64,000 bases of DNA. It comes from Flavobacterium lindanitolerans (GTDB lineage: Bacteria > Bacteroidota > Bacteroidia > Flavobacteriales > Flavobacteriaceae). The translations under genes and the position numbers were made by a program. Shown piece by piece: positions 1 through 7,735 of this stretch. The stretch covers positions 744,001 through 808,000 of the forward strand of contig NZ_PJND01000007.1 of NCBI RefSeq assembly GCF_002846575.1. The letters run 5' to 3'. Each line of letters starts with the position of its first letter. Position 1 is the first letter of the stretch. A model generated the notes under the pieces. It was not told where the DNA came from. It ran no database searches and was given only the letters and a program-made list of their open reading frames with translations.

Positions 1-972
1 CTTGCCGTTGGAGGCGTTCTTGTTTCCGGTGGTTGCGGAAGCGGAGCTTCCCGCCAGCAGGAAATTCCCGTCCCTGGCCTGCAGTACCGCCTGCAACTGG
101 TCGTCGCCCTCGCCCCCGTAGGCTTTCTGCCACTCGACCCCGCCTTTCGCGTCGAGCTTTATGATCCAGTAGTCTGACATGCCGTAGCACTTCTCGGACT
201 TGTTTCCGGATTCCGGCGAGTTGGAGGAGCCTCCCAGCAGATACCCGCCGTCGCGTGTCTGCACGGCGCTCCGGAGCTGGTCGGCATACTGCCCCCCGAA
301 AACCCTCTGCCATTCAATCTTCCCTTCGGGATCGAGCTTTACGGCCCAGTAGTCCAGGCTGCCGAACCCCGCTTCGGATTTCCCGAACGGGTCGGGCTGT
401 CCTGCGGCAAGCTTCTCGCTTTTGGCAGAGCTTGAGGAGCCTGCCAGCAGGTATCCGCCGTCTGAGGTGGGCACGACGCTCTGCAGCAGTTCCTGTCCGG
501 AGCCGCCTATGGTGCGCTGCCACTGTTCGCCTCCCTTGGCGTTGAGTTTTATTATCCAGAAGTCTTCCTTCCCGAAGCCGTCCTCCTTCTTCTGTTCCCC
601 TTTTGGAGAGTCTGAGGTGCCGGCGAGGATGAAACCGCCGTCACGGGTGAGCCTTACGGACTGCAGCAGGTCGGCACCTGAGCCGCCGAAGGATTTCTGC
701 CAGTCGAGTTCCCCCTTCTCGTCCATCTTCCATACCCAGTAGTCGAGGTCTCCCGCGGCGGCCTCTGTCTTGTTTCCGGTCTTTTTGGAGAGGGAGCTTC
801 CCGCGAGTATGAACCCGTAGTCGGGCGTGGGCTGTGCGTCGAAGAGGTATTCGGAGTGCTTTCCCCCGTAGGATTTCTCCCAGAGGATGTCCTGGGCGTT
901 GAGGGTTCCCGCAGAAAGCAGGAAGCACAGTCCGGCAGCCAGGCTGGCCGGGAAGGGTCTGTTGGGTTTCAT
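1..972 (-). CDS. Secreted repeat protein, N-terminal 324 residues (runs off the left edge)
   Basis: The reading frame is open from the ATG at 972-970 to base 1 with no stop, so the gene continues outside the window. Residues 1-27 are a signal peptide with a likely cleavage after NAQ. Five degenerate repeats of about 60 residues follow, marked by W at about residues 31, 91, 151, 222 and 281; each runs as (L/E)W(Q/E)(K/R)..GG, then DGG(F/Y)(I/L)LAGSS, then DYW(I/V)(I/W)KLD. Such repeats are common in large exported Bacteroidota proteins, often with a type IX secretion signal at the C-terminus; that end is not visible here. Base composition is strikingly GC-rich: the lines counted give 63-70% against about 43% in ileS, and codons end in G or C. 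This suggests transfer or an unusual surface-protein locus. Function unknown. Confidence 0.85.
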   Translation of the reverse strand, partial: MKPNRPFPASLAAGLCFLLSAGTLNAQDILWEKSYGGKHSEYLFDAQPTPDYGFILAGSSLSKKTGNKTEAAAGDLDYWVWKMDEKGELDWQKSFGGSGADLLQSVRLTRDGGFILAGTSDSPKGEQKKEDGFGKEDFWIIKLNAKGGEQWQRTIGGSGQELLQSVVPTSDGGYLLAGSSSSAKSEKLAAGQPDPFGKSEAGFGSLDYWAVKLDPEGKIEWQRVFGGQYADQLRSAVQTRDGGYLLGGSSNSPESGNKSEKCYGMSDYWIIKLDAKGGVEWQKAYGGEGDDQLQAVLQARDGNFLLAGSSASATTGNKNASNGK

Positions 973-1292
973 GTGCCTGTATTTGTTTAAGTTAAGTCCT
1001 GTTAATTTGTCTTAAAACGCAAAGAAATAAATTTTTATTATAGAAATGTAACATTTTACGAATAAAAATATAATTTCTGGCAAATCTAGGTCCATGCGGA
1101 AAACTCATATTACAGAAAATCTGTAAAAATTGTTAAAGTTTATGATGGGAGCCTATTTTGATTTCTAAATCATGATAACATGAAAAGTAGTCCTGATAGT
1201 CAGCGGAATCTTCTGAAAAACGAACATCTGATACGGTATAACTAATTAAAAAATTCATTACTTTCGCAAATTGATTTTACAAAGCGATAAAA
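973..1292. other. AT-rich spacer between divergent genes, with a probable ileS -7 element
   Basis: This 320-bp stretch holds no gene. Composition falls abruptly from GC-rich to AT-rich at its left border. TACTTTCG at 1259-1266, a one-base variant of TAnnTTTG, lies 26 nt before the ileS ATG and is the best promoter candidate, although no TTG stands at the usual distance upstream. I see no clear promoter for the leftward gene. Confidence 0.4.
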
Positions 1293-4200
1293 ATGAGTAC
1301 AAAATTTACTGAATACAAAGGACTTGACCTGCCAACAGTGGCATCTGAAGTACTTGATTTCTGGAAAAAACGAGAAATATTTGAAAAGAGCGTAACCACA
1401 CGTGAAGGGAATAGCCCGTATGTGTTTTTTGAAGGACCGCCTTCAGCAAACGGATTGCCGGGTATTCACCACGTAATGGCGCGTGCTATTAAGGATATTT
1501 TCTGTCGCTATAAAACTCAAAAAGGTTTTCAGGTAAAAAGAAAAGCAGGCTGGGATACGCACGGACTGCCGGTAGAATTGGGAACCGAAAAAGAATTGGG
1601 AATTACCAAAGAAGATATAGGAAAGACAATTTCTATTGAAGAATACAACGAAGCCTGTAAAAAAACGGTGATGCGTTATACCGATGTATGGAATGACCTG
1701 ACCGAAAAAATGGGTTATTGGGTGGACATGCAGGATCCGTATGTGACCTATAAGTCAAAATACATGGAAACTGTTTGGTGGTTATTGAAACAGATTTATG
1801 ATAAAGGTTTGCTTTATAAGGGTTATACCATCCAGCCATACTCTCCAAAAGCCGGAACCGGATTGAGCTCTCACGAAGTCAACCAGCCGGGAGCTTACCG
1901 TGATGTGACTGATACTACCATAGTAGCACAGTTCAAAGCTCTTCCGGAAACATTACCGTCCTTTTTACAAGGTTTTGGCGATATCCACTTTCTGGCATGG
2001 ACGACTACGCCCTGGACATTGCCATCGAACACGGCACTTACTGTAGGGCCAAAAATTGACTATGTTCTTGTAAAGACATTTAACCAATATACATTTGAAC
2101 CGGTAAACGTTATTTTGGCAAAGAACCTGGTTGGAAAACAATTTGGTAAAGGTTATTTTGAAAGTACGGAAGAAGCTGATTTTGATAAAGTAAAAAGTGG
2201 AGACAAGCAATTGCCGTATAAAATAGTAGCCGAGGCTTTGGGAGCTGACCTGGTAGGTATCCGTTATGAGCAGCTATTGCCGTTTGCATTACCATACCAG
2301 AACCCTGAAAATGCATTTAGAGTAATTTCAGGTGATTTTGTTACTACAGAAGATGGTACCGGAATCGTTCATACGGCTCCTACATTTGGTGCAGACGATG
2401 CCAAAGCGGCGAAAGAAGCAACGCCGGAAGTTCCACCAATGTTGGTTTTGGATGAAAATGGTACGCCGGTTCCGTTGGTAGACCTGCAAGGAAAATTCAC
2501 TTCGCATATGGGTGAGTTTGCCGGCAAATATGTAAAGAATGAATATTATAATACAGGTGAGGCTCCGGAGAAATCGGTAGATGTTGAAATTGCGATCCGT
2601 TTAAAAGAAGAAAACAAAGCCTTTAAGGTTGAAAAATACGTACACAGCTATCCGCATAGCTGGAGAACAGACGAACCATTGTTGTATTATCCGTTAGATT
2701 CCTGGTTTATCAAGGTTACGGATATAAAAGACAGGATGTTCGACCTGAACGAAACGATCAACTGGAAACCGAAATCTACCGGAGAAGGTCGTTTTGGAAA
2801 CTGGTTGAAAAATGCCAACGACTGGAACCTTTCACGTTCGAGATACTGGGGAATTCCGTTGCCAATATGGAGAACCGAAGACAAAAGAGAAGAAGTAATC
2901 ATTGGCTCTGTTGAAGAACTGTATAACGCTATTGAAAAATCAATCGAAGCAGGCTTCCAGAAAGAAAATCCATTTAAGGGATTTGAAATCGGAAACATGT
3001 CGGAAGCGAATTATGATTTGGTAGACCTGCATAAAAATGTGGTGGATGAAATTATTTTGGTTTCGCCTTCCGGAAAACCGATGAAACGTGAAACCGACCT
3101 GATTGATGTATGGTTTGATTCGGGAGCGATGCCTTATGCACAGTGGCATTATCCTTTTGAGAATAAAGACAAAATTGACGGAAACAAAGACTTTCCGGCT
3201 GATTTTATTGCAGAAGGAGTAGACCAGACCCGTGGATGGTTCTATACGCTTCATGCGATAGCTGCTTTGGTTTTTGATAAGGTAGCTTATAAGAATGTGG
3301 TTTCAAACGGTTTGGTATTGGATAAAAACGGACAAAAAATGTCTAAGCGTTTGGGCAATGCCGTAGATCCGTTTACGACATTGGCAGAATATGGTCCCGA
3401 TGCTACGCGTTGGTACATGATTTCAAATGCCAATCCTTGGGATAACTTAAAATTTGATATTGAAGGAGTTGCCGAAGTACGTCGTAAATTCTTTGGAACC
3501 TTATATAATACGTATTCGTTCTTCGCCTTATATGCAAACATTGACGGTTTCTCTTATTCGGAAGCCGAAGTGCCATTACAGGAAAGGCCGGAAATTGACC
3601 GTTGGATATTGTCTGAATTGAATACTCTGGTTAAAAATGTAGACAGTTATTATGCGGATTATGAGCCTACCAAAGCAGCAAGAGCTGTTTCGGACTTTGT
3701 TCAGGAAAATCTGAGCAACTGGTACGTTCGTTTGTGCAGAAGAAGATTCTGGAAAGGTGAATACGCACAAGACAAGATTGCGGCCTATCAGACACTGTAT
3801 ACCTGTCTTTTAACGGTTGCCAAACTAAGCGCTCCTATCGCGCCGTTCTTTATGGACAGGCTTTACAGAGATTTAACACAGGCAACACATAAGGAAACAT
3901 TCGATAGCGTACATTTGGCCGATTTTCCGGAGTATGCTGATAACTTTGTTGATAAATCGTTAGAAAGCAGAATGGAGAAAGCACAAACGATTTCATCATT
4001 GGTGTTGTCACTACGTAAAAAGGAGATGATAAAAGTGCGTCAACCCCTGCAAAAGGTAATGATTCCGGTGCTTGACGCCAAACAGAAAGCAGAGATTGAA
4101 GCCGTGTCTGACCTGATAAAAGCAGAGGTAAATGTAAAAGAAATTGAGTTGCTTGATGATGCTTCCGGTGTATTAGTGAAGCAGATTAAGCCTAATTTTA

Positions 4201-4694
4201 AAGCATTAGGACCACGTTTTGGTAAAGATATGGGTCTGATTTCCAAAGAAATACAAAATTTCTCTCAGGAACAGATCAATGAATTGGATAAAAACGGATC
4301 GCTGGATATTGTTATATCAGGGAAAAGTATTAATTTAACCTCTGAAGACGTAGAGATTTCCTCTCAGGATATCGAGGGATGGCTGGTAGCCAATGCAAAC
4401 GGAATTACTGTAGCTTTGGATATTACCATTTCGGATGAATTGAGAAAAGAAGGAGTTGCAAGGGAATTAGTCAATCGTATTCAAAATATCAGGAAAGACT
4501 CTGGATTTGAGGTAACGGACAAGATTAAGGTACAGGTCCAGAAAGACGGAATTATCGAAGAAGCGTTACAGGCAAATCAGGATTATATCAAAGCTGAAAC
4601 GCTGACAGAAGAGCTGATAATTCTGGATAAAGTAGAAAACGGTATAGAAATTGAGTTTGACGATATAAAAACAAGTATATTAATTTCAAAATAA
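1293..4694 (+). CDS. ileS: Isoleucine--tRNA ligase (type 2, eukaryote-like)
   Basis: Cytoplasmic class I aminoacyl-tRNA synthetase that charges tRNA-Ile and edits misactivated valine. The length of 1133 residues and the opening block MSTKFTEYKGLDLP fit the long IleRS2 group found in Bacteroidota. The class I signature follows PPSANG at residues 49-54 but reads L-P-G-I-H-H (55-60), where classical IleRS has S-I-H-I-G-H; the first and third HIGH positions are therefore swapped (G57, H59). The KMSKR loop is intact at 682-686. The anticodon-binding domain and a long C-terminal extension follow. The ATG at 1293 suits the family start. The DksA-like gene begins 6 bp after the stop, so the two are probably co-transcribed. 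IleRS2 enzymes are generally less sensitive to mupirocin, and the altered motif is treated as a finding. Confidence 0.98.
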   Translation: MSTKFTEYKGLDLPTVASEVLDFWKKREIFEKSVTTREGNSPYVFFEGPPSANGLPGIHHVMARAIKDIFCRYKTQKGFQVKRKAGWDTHGLPVELGTEKELGITKEDIGKTISIEEYNEACKKTVMRYTDVWNDLTEKMGYWVDMQDPYVTYKSKYMETVWWLLKQIYDKGLLYKGYTIQPYSPKAGTGLSSHEVNQPGAYRDVTDTTIVAQFKALPETLPSFLQGFGDIHFLAWTTTPWTLPSNTALTVGPKIDYVLVKTFNQYTFEPVNVILAKNLVGKQFGKGYFESTEEADFDKVKSGDKQLPYKIVAEALGADLVGIRYEQLLPFALPYQNPENAFRVISGDFVTTEDGTGIVHTAPTFGADDAKAAKEATPEVPPMLVLDENGTPVPLVDLQGKFTSHMGEFAGKYVKNEYYNTGEAPEKSVDVEIAIRLKEENKAFKVEKYVHSYPHSWRTDEPLLYYPLDSWFIKVTDIKDRMFDLNETINWKPKSTGEGRFGNWLKNANDWNLSRSRYWGIPLPIWRTEDKREEVIIGSVEELYNAIEKSIEAGFQKENPFKGFEIGNMSEANYDLVDLHKNVVDEIILVSPSGKPMKRETDLIDVWFDSGAMPYAQWHYPFENKDKIDGNKDFPADFIAEGVDQTRGWFYTLHAIAALVFDKVAYKNVVSNGLVLDKNGQKMSKRLGNAVDPFTTLAEYGPDATRWYMISNANPWDNLKFDIEGVAEVRRKFFGTLYNTYSFFALYANIDGFSYSEAEVPLQERPEIDRWILSELNTLVKNVDSYYADYEPTKAARAVSDFVQENLSNWYVRLCRRRFWKGEYAQDKIAAYQTLYTCLLTVAKLSAPIAPFFMDRLYRDLTQATHKETFDSVHLADFPEYADNFVDKSLESRMEKAQTISSLVLSLRKKEMIKVRQPLQKVMIPVLDAKQKAEIEAVSDLIKAEVNVKEIELLDDASGVLVKQIKPNFKALGPRFGKDMGLISKEIQNFSQEQINELDKNGSLDIVISGKSINLTSEDVEISSQDIEGWLVANANGITVALDITISDELRKEGVARELVNRIQNIRKDSGFEVTDKIKVQVQKDGIIEEALQANQDYIKAETLTEELIILDKVENGIEIEFDDIKTSILISK

Positions 4695-4700
4695 TATAAT

Positions 4701-5081
4701 ATGGTAGATGAAGTTGCAAGATACTCAGACGCTGATCTAGCAGAGTTCAAAGAAATTATTTTAAAAAAAATACAAAAAGCACAAGCAGACTTAGATTTGA
4801 TCAAAAGCGCCTATATGAATGACCTTAACAATGGAACAGACGATACGTCTCCTACATTTAAGGCATTCGAAGAAGGAAGCGAAACGATGTCGAAAGAAGC
4901 GAACTCTCAATTGGCAATCCGTCAGGAAAAGTTTATCCGTGATTTAAAAAATGCACTTTTCAGAGTAGAAAACAAAACCTACGGTGTTTGCAAAGTGACA
5001 GGAAAACTGATCAGCAAAGAAAGGCTTAAAATCGTTCCTCATGCTACAATGAGTATCGAAGCCAAAAACCTGCAGCGATAG
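4701..5081 (+). CDS. TraR/DksA-family protein with a degenerate zinc finger
   Basis: A 126-residue protein: a charged helical N-terminal half (residues 8-90) followed by the DksA-type C-terminal block YGVCKVTGKLISKERL and VPHAT (residues 94-115). Members with four zinc cysteines exist, but here only C97 is present, so zinc binding is unlikely. This single-Cys form is the usual one in Flavobacteriia. Family knowledge suggests RNA polymerase binding through the secondary channel, but no direct function is known for this subgroup. It sits 6 bp after ileS and ends at a strong terminator, giving a two-gene unit. Confidence 0.9.
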   Translation: MVDEVARYSDADLAEFKEIILKKIQKAQADLDLIKSAYMNDLNNGTDDTSPTFKAFEEGSETMSKEANSQLAIRQEKFIRDLKNALFRVENKTYGVCKVTGKLISKERLKIVPHATMSIEAKNLQR

Positions 5082-5104
5082 TTGCTTTTAAAATAACAGA
5101 TAAC

Positions 5105-5136
5105 AAAAACGCTCCCATATAAGGAGCGTTTTTTTA
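5105..5136 (+). terminator. Rho-independent terminator after the DksA-like gene
   Basis: Arms AAAAACGCTCC (5105-5115) and GGAGCGTTTTT (5123-5133) pair perfectly around a 7-nt loop, followed by further T residues. Confidence 0.9.
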
Positions 5137-5197
5137 ATATTTAAAAGCAGAGCCAAAACGAACTCATCATGTCAAGTGATTTTATAAATAATATTCC

Positions 5198-5205
5198 TAT
5201 TTTTG
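5198..5205 (+). promoter_or_regulatory. -7 element of the lspA promoter
   Basis: TATTTTTG matches TAnnTTTG exactly and lies 18 nt before the lspA ATG. A possible upstream TTG start at 5203 overlaps this box, which argues against the longer reading frame. Confidence 0.6.
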
Positions 5206-5223
5206 CGCAATAAAATAAAGAAA

Positions 5224-5844
5224 ATGTCATTAAAAAAAGCATATTTATTAGTTATCCTAATTCTTATCGTAGATCAGATATCTAAGATTTATATCAAAAC
5301 AAATTTTGCTCTTGAAGAAAAGATTAATGTTGTAGGAAATTGGTTTCAGATTTGTTTTGTAGAAAATGAAGGAATGGCTTGGGGAACAAAAATACCCGGA
5401 GATTATGGAAAACTGTTCTTGACGCTTTTTAGGCTTGTAGCCGTGACAGGAATTGGCTGGTGGCTTTGGGATTCAGTCAGAAAAAACAGTTCCCGATACC
5501 TGATTGTAGCTGTTTCACTTATTCTGGCAGGAGCTTTCGGAAATATTATCGATTCTGTTTTTTATGGTGTAATTTTTAACGATAGCCATGGGCAGGTTGC
5601 GACACTTTTCTCCGATCAGCCATATGGTACCTGGTTTCACGGAAAAGTAGTCGATATGTTCTATTTTCCAATCTGGGAAGGCAATCTTCCTACATGGCTT
5701 CCAATCTGGGGAGGCAAACATTTTACCTTTTTTAATGCTATTTTTAATATAGCAGACATGGCCATATCTACCGGAGTAGGTATATTGATTGTTTTTAATA
5801 AAAAAGCATTTTCAGGCTCTAACAAACGTTCAGAACTGGCTTAG
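5224..5844 (+). CDS. lspA: Lipoprotein signal peptidase (signal peptidase II)
   Basis: Inner-membrane aspartyl protease that removes signal peptides from prolipoproteins after lipid attachment. The 206-residue form starts at the ATG at 5224 (MSLKKAYLL), because the upstream TTG lies inside the promoter. Visible landmarks: DQISK at 17-21, the ENEGMAWG block at 48-55, GNIID at 106-110, and the catalytic aspartates in VVDM (D144) and NIADMAI (D178). The segment between GNIID and VVDM is longer than in E. coli, as is usual for Bacteroidota. The 3' end overlaps the convergent small lipoprotein gene by 4 bp; that product is itself a likely LspA substrate. Confidence 0.97.
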   Translation: MSLKKAYLLVILILIVDQISKIYIKTNFALEEKINVVGNWFQICFVENEGMAWGTKIPGDYGKLFLTLFRLVAVTGIGWWLWDSVRKNSSRYLIVAVSLILAGAFGNIIDSVFYGVIFNDSHGQVATLFSDQPYGTWFHGKVVDMFYFPIWEGNLPTWLPIWGGKHFTFFNAIFNIADMAISTGVGILIVFNKKAFSGSNKRSELA

Positions 5845-6032
5845 TTCTGTCCCGGGGCATATTTTTTAGCACTTTTTTCGCCAGTCACTTTTTTTGCCTG
5901 TCCAGGAGGTAACGGTTTTGACTTACTGGATCTGCTCGATGTTCCGGTGCTGATACTTGCACTACATCCTGAAATTGAAAAGGCAAAACAAAGCAAAAGC
6001 AATCCGATAGATAGTTTTAAAGTAGTTTTCAT
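5841..6032 (-). CDS. Small lipoprotein with KSAKxYAPGQ tail
   Basis: A 63-residue protein with a lipoprotein signal peptide: charged start, hydrophobic stretch, and lipobox SISGC with C23 as the lipidated residue. The rest is short, basic and rich in Ser/Pro/Gly, with the motif LPPGQAKKVTG followed by KSAKKYAPGQ. Small proteins of this kind recur in flavobacterial genomes, sometimes labelled quinol oxidase subunit 4; I see nothing here that supports that function. It is the third gene of a leftward unit, 24 bp after the cyclo-ligase, and overlaps the end of lspA by 4 bp. Confidence 0.8.
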   Translation of the reverse strand: MKTTLKLSIGLLLLCFAFSISGCSASISTGTSSRSSKSKPLPPGQAKKVTGEKSAKKYAPGQN

Positions 6033-6056
6033 CTTTTTTGTTTTAAAGTTACGATT

Positions 6057-6620
6057 TTAGAATTTATAAATGGTATCAGGTGTTACGCAAAAATCAAGCC
6101 TAACATCATTTTCAAAGACACCGGTAATTTCTTCTTCCGCTTCAAAAAATGATAATCCGATTTTCAGCACGTCTTTTTTGCATCCGGATAAGAAAAGATC
6201 GTAAAATCCTTTTCCGTAACCCACACGATGTCCTTTTTTATCAAAAGCAAGTAGCGGCACAAAAACTACATCTATTTTATCAGCAGGTACTTCGATTCCA
6301 TCCACTGGCTCCGGAATATTGTATTCGTTTTTTTGGAATCGGGTATTGTCAGTCAATAAAAAATGGGTCATTTTTCGGGTCTCGAAATCTGATTTTGAAA
6401 CCACAATTTCTTTGTCCCTTCCGGCCAGTACCTGTAATAGGAATTCGGTGTCTACTTCCTTGTGTTCGCTAATAGGCAGAAAGGTATGATAGTATAATTT
6501 ATCCCAGATATCCATCCGGACAACCTGATTGGCAATGGCCAGACTTCGTTCCTCTATATCTTCATGTGAAAGTTCAGCGCGTAAAGCCTTGTATTTTGAT
6601 CGTAATTCTTTCTTGTGCAT
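6057..6620 (-). CDS. 5-formyltetrahydrofolate cyclo-ligase
   Basis: ATP-dependent conversion of 5-formyl-THF to 5,10-methenyl-THF, returning a storage form to the one-carbon pool. At 187 residues it has normal length. The family signature GYGKGFYDLFL is clear at residues 133-143, and the N-terminus MHKKELRSKYKALRAEL is the usual basic helix. It starts 12 bp after the AstE-like gene in the same leftward operon. The gene is also known as ygfA or fthC. Confidence 0.94.
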   Translation of the reverse strand: MHKKELRSKYKALRAELSHEDIEERSLAIANQVVRMDIWDKLYYHTFLPISEHKEVDTEFLLQVLAGRDKEIVVSKSDFETRKMTHFLLTDNTRFQKNEYNIPEPVDGIEVPADKIDVVFVPLLAFDKKGHRVGYGKGFYDLFLSGCKKDVLKIGLSFFEAEEEITGVFENDVRLDFCVTPDTIYKF

Positions 6621-6632
6621 TTGTTTTGTTTT

Positions 6633-7613
6633 TCAGCCCTGATTTTCCAATGCCGTTGTAATATGAAAAATGGCATCGCCCTGATATACAATAGGAGCAT
6701 CATTAACATTGATAATATATCCTGAGTTTGGTGCTTTTACTTTATATTCTACTTTTCCGTAAGGATCAGAAATGGTAGCCAGTATCTGACTTTTTTCTAC
6801 ATAAGATCCTATGGTTGTCAGACCATGAAACAAACCCGATGCTTTGGCGCGTACCCAGGCTGACTTTTCAATATAAATAATTTTTTGCTCAGCATTAGTT
6901 GCCTTTCGTTTGGGATTCAGCATTCCGAAATAATCGAGAAAACGTTTGGTTCCTTCAACACCCTGCTGTGTGATTGATTCATTGATGTCAAGTGATTTCC
7001 CGCCTTCAAACAACAGCATTTTTACACCCAGTCGGTCACAGGAATTTCGGAAGGAGCCGGAAATATTTTTGGAGTACAGGGCAAAAGGCGCATGGAATAC
7101 ATCGGCTAATGCCTTTAGTTCATGGTTGTTGGGGACAATGCGTATTTGCGGCGCATTAAAACGGCTGGCACCTCCCGCATGAAAATCGATACAATAATCA
7201 ACATTCGGAATGATTTCCTTTAGGAGATAGTAAGCAAAACGACTGGCCAGCGAGCCATTTTTACTGCCGGGAAAAACCCGGTTCATATCTCGCCCATCCG
7301 GAAATTCCCGACTTCGGTTCAAAAAGCCAAAAACATTGATGACTGGAATACAGATAATTGTGCCTGTTTTTGGTCTGTTGATTTTCTGAACGATAAGCTG
7401 CCGGACAATTTCGATTCCGTTAATTTCGTCGCCATGGAGTCCTGCCGAAAATAAAACAGTCGGACCTTCGATTTCGGAGCGTTCTATAATTACGGGAATT
7501 TTCAGCTTCGTCATCGTATGGAGTTTTGCAATTTCCATATTCAGGGTCCGGCTCTCGCCAGGAAGTATGGTTTCGCCCAAAATAGTAAGGCTTTTATAAG
7601 TAGGTTGCGCCAT
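6633..7613 (-). CDS. Succinylglutamate desuccinylase/aspartoacylase-family hydrolase
   Basis: A 326-residue zinc carboxypeptidase-fold amidohydrolase of the AstE/AspA family. The metal site is visible: AGLHGDEINGIE supplies the first His and Glu, RDMNRVFPG is the conserved arginine loop, and DFHAGG supplies the second zinc His. A beta-rich C-terminal domain follows. The substrate cannot be read from the sequence; succinylglutamate is unlikely because no arginine succinyltransferase genes are near. It is the first gene of a three-gene leftward unit, divergent from uvrC. Confidence 0.88.
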   Translation of the reverse strand: MAQPTYKSLTILGETILPGESRTLNMEIAKLHTMTKLKIPVIIERSEIEGPTVLFSAGLHGDEINGIEIVRQLIVQKINRPKTGTIICIPVINVFGFLNRSREFPDGRDMNRVFPGSKNGSLASRFAYYLLKEIIPNVDYCIDFHAGGASRFNAPQIRIVPNNHELKALADVFHAPFALYSKNISGSFRNSCDRLGVKMLLFEGGKSLDINESITQQGVEGTKRFLDYFGMLNPKRKATNAEQKIIYIEKSAWVRAKASGLFHGLTTIGSYVEKSQILATISDPYGKVEYKVKAPNSGYIINVNDAPIVYQGDAIFHITTALENQG

Positions 7614-7700
7614 GTTGTGTTTAAAAATATAAATGTATAAAAATTGGGATTCAGAACGCTAAATATTTCCCAAAACCACATAAAAATTGAAATGGGGCGC

Positions 7701-7731
7701 TTGCAATTCGAGATTTTTGAAACTAACTTTG
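7701..7731 (+). promoter_or_regulatory. uvrC promoter (leaderless arrangement)
   Basis: TTG at 7701-7703, a 20-bp spacer and TAACTTTG at 7724-7731. The -7 box ends only 4 nt before the uvrC ATG, so transcription should begin at or next to the start codon. Confidence 0.75.
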
Positions 7732-7735
7732 TAAG

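Noticed and set aside
255..742. Plus-strand frames inside the left-edge gene
   Set aside because: They are antisense to a continuous, signal-peptide-bearing repeat frame. High GC and regular repeats create long open frames on the opposite strand.
5203..5223. TTG start for lspA
   Set aside because: The TTG is the last part of the -7 box TATTTTTG; the ATG at 5224 gives the normal N-terminus.
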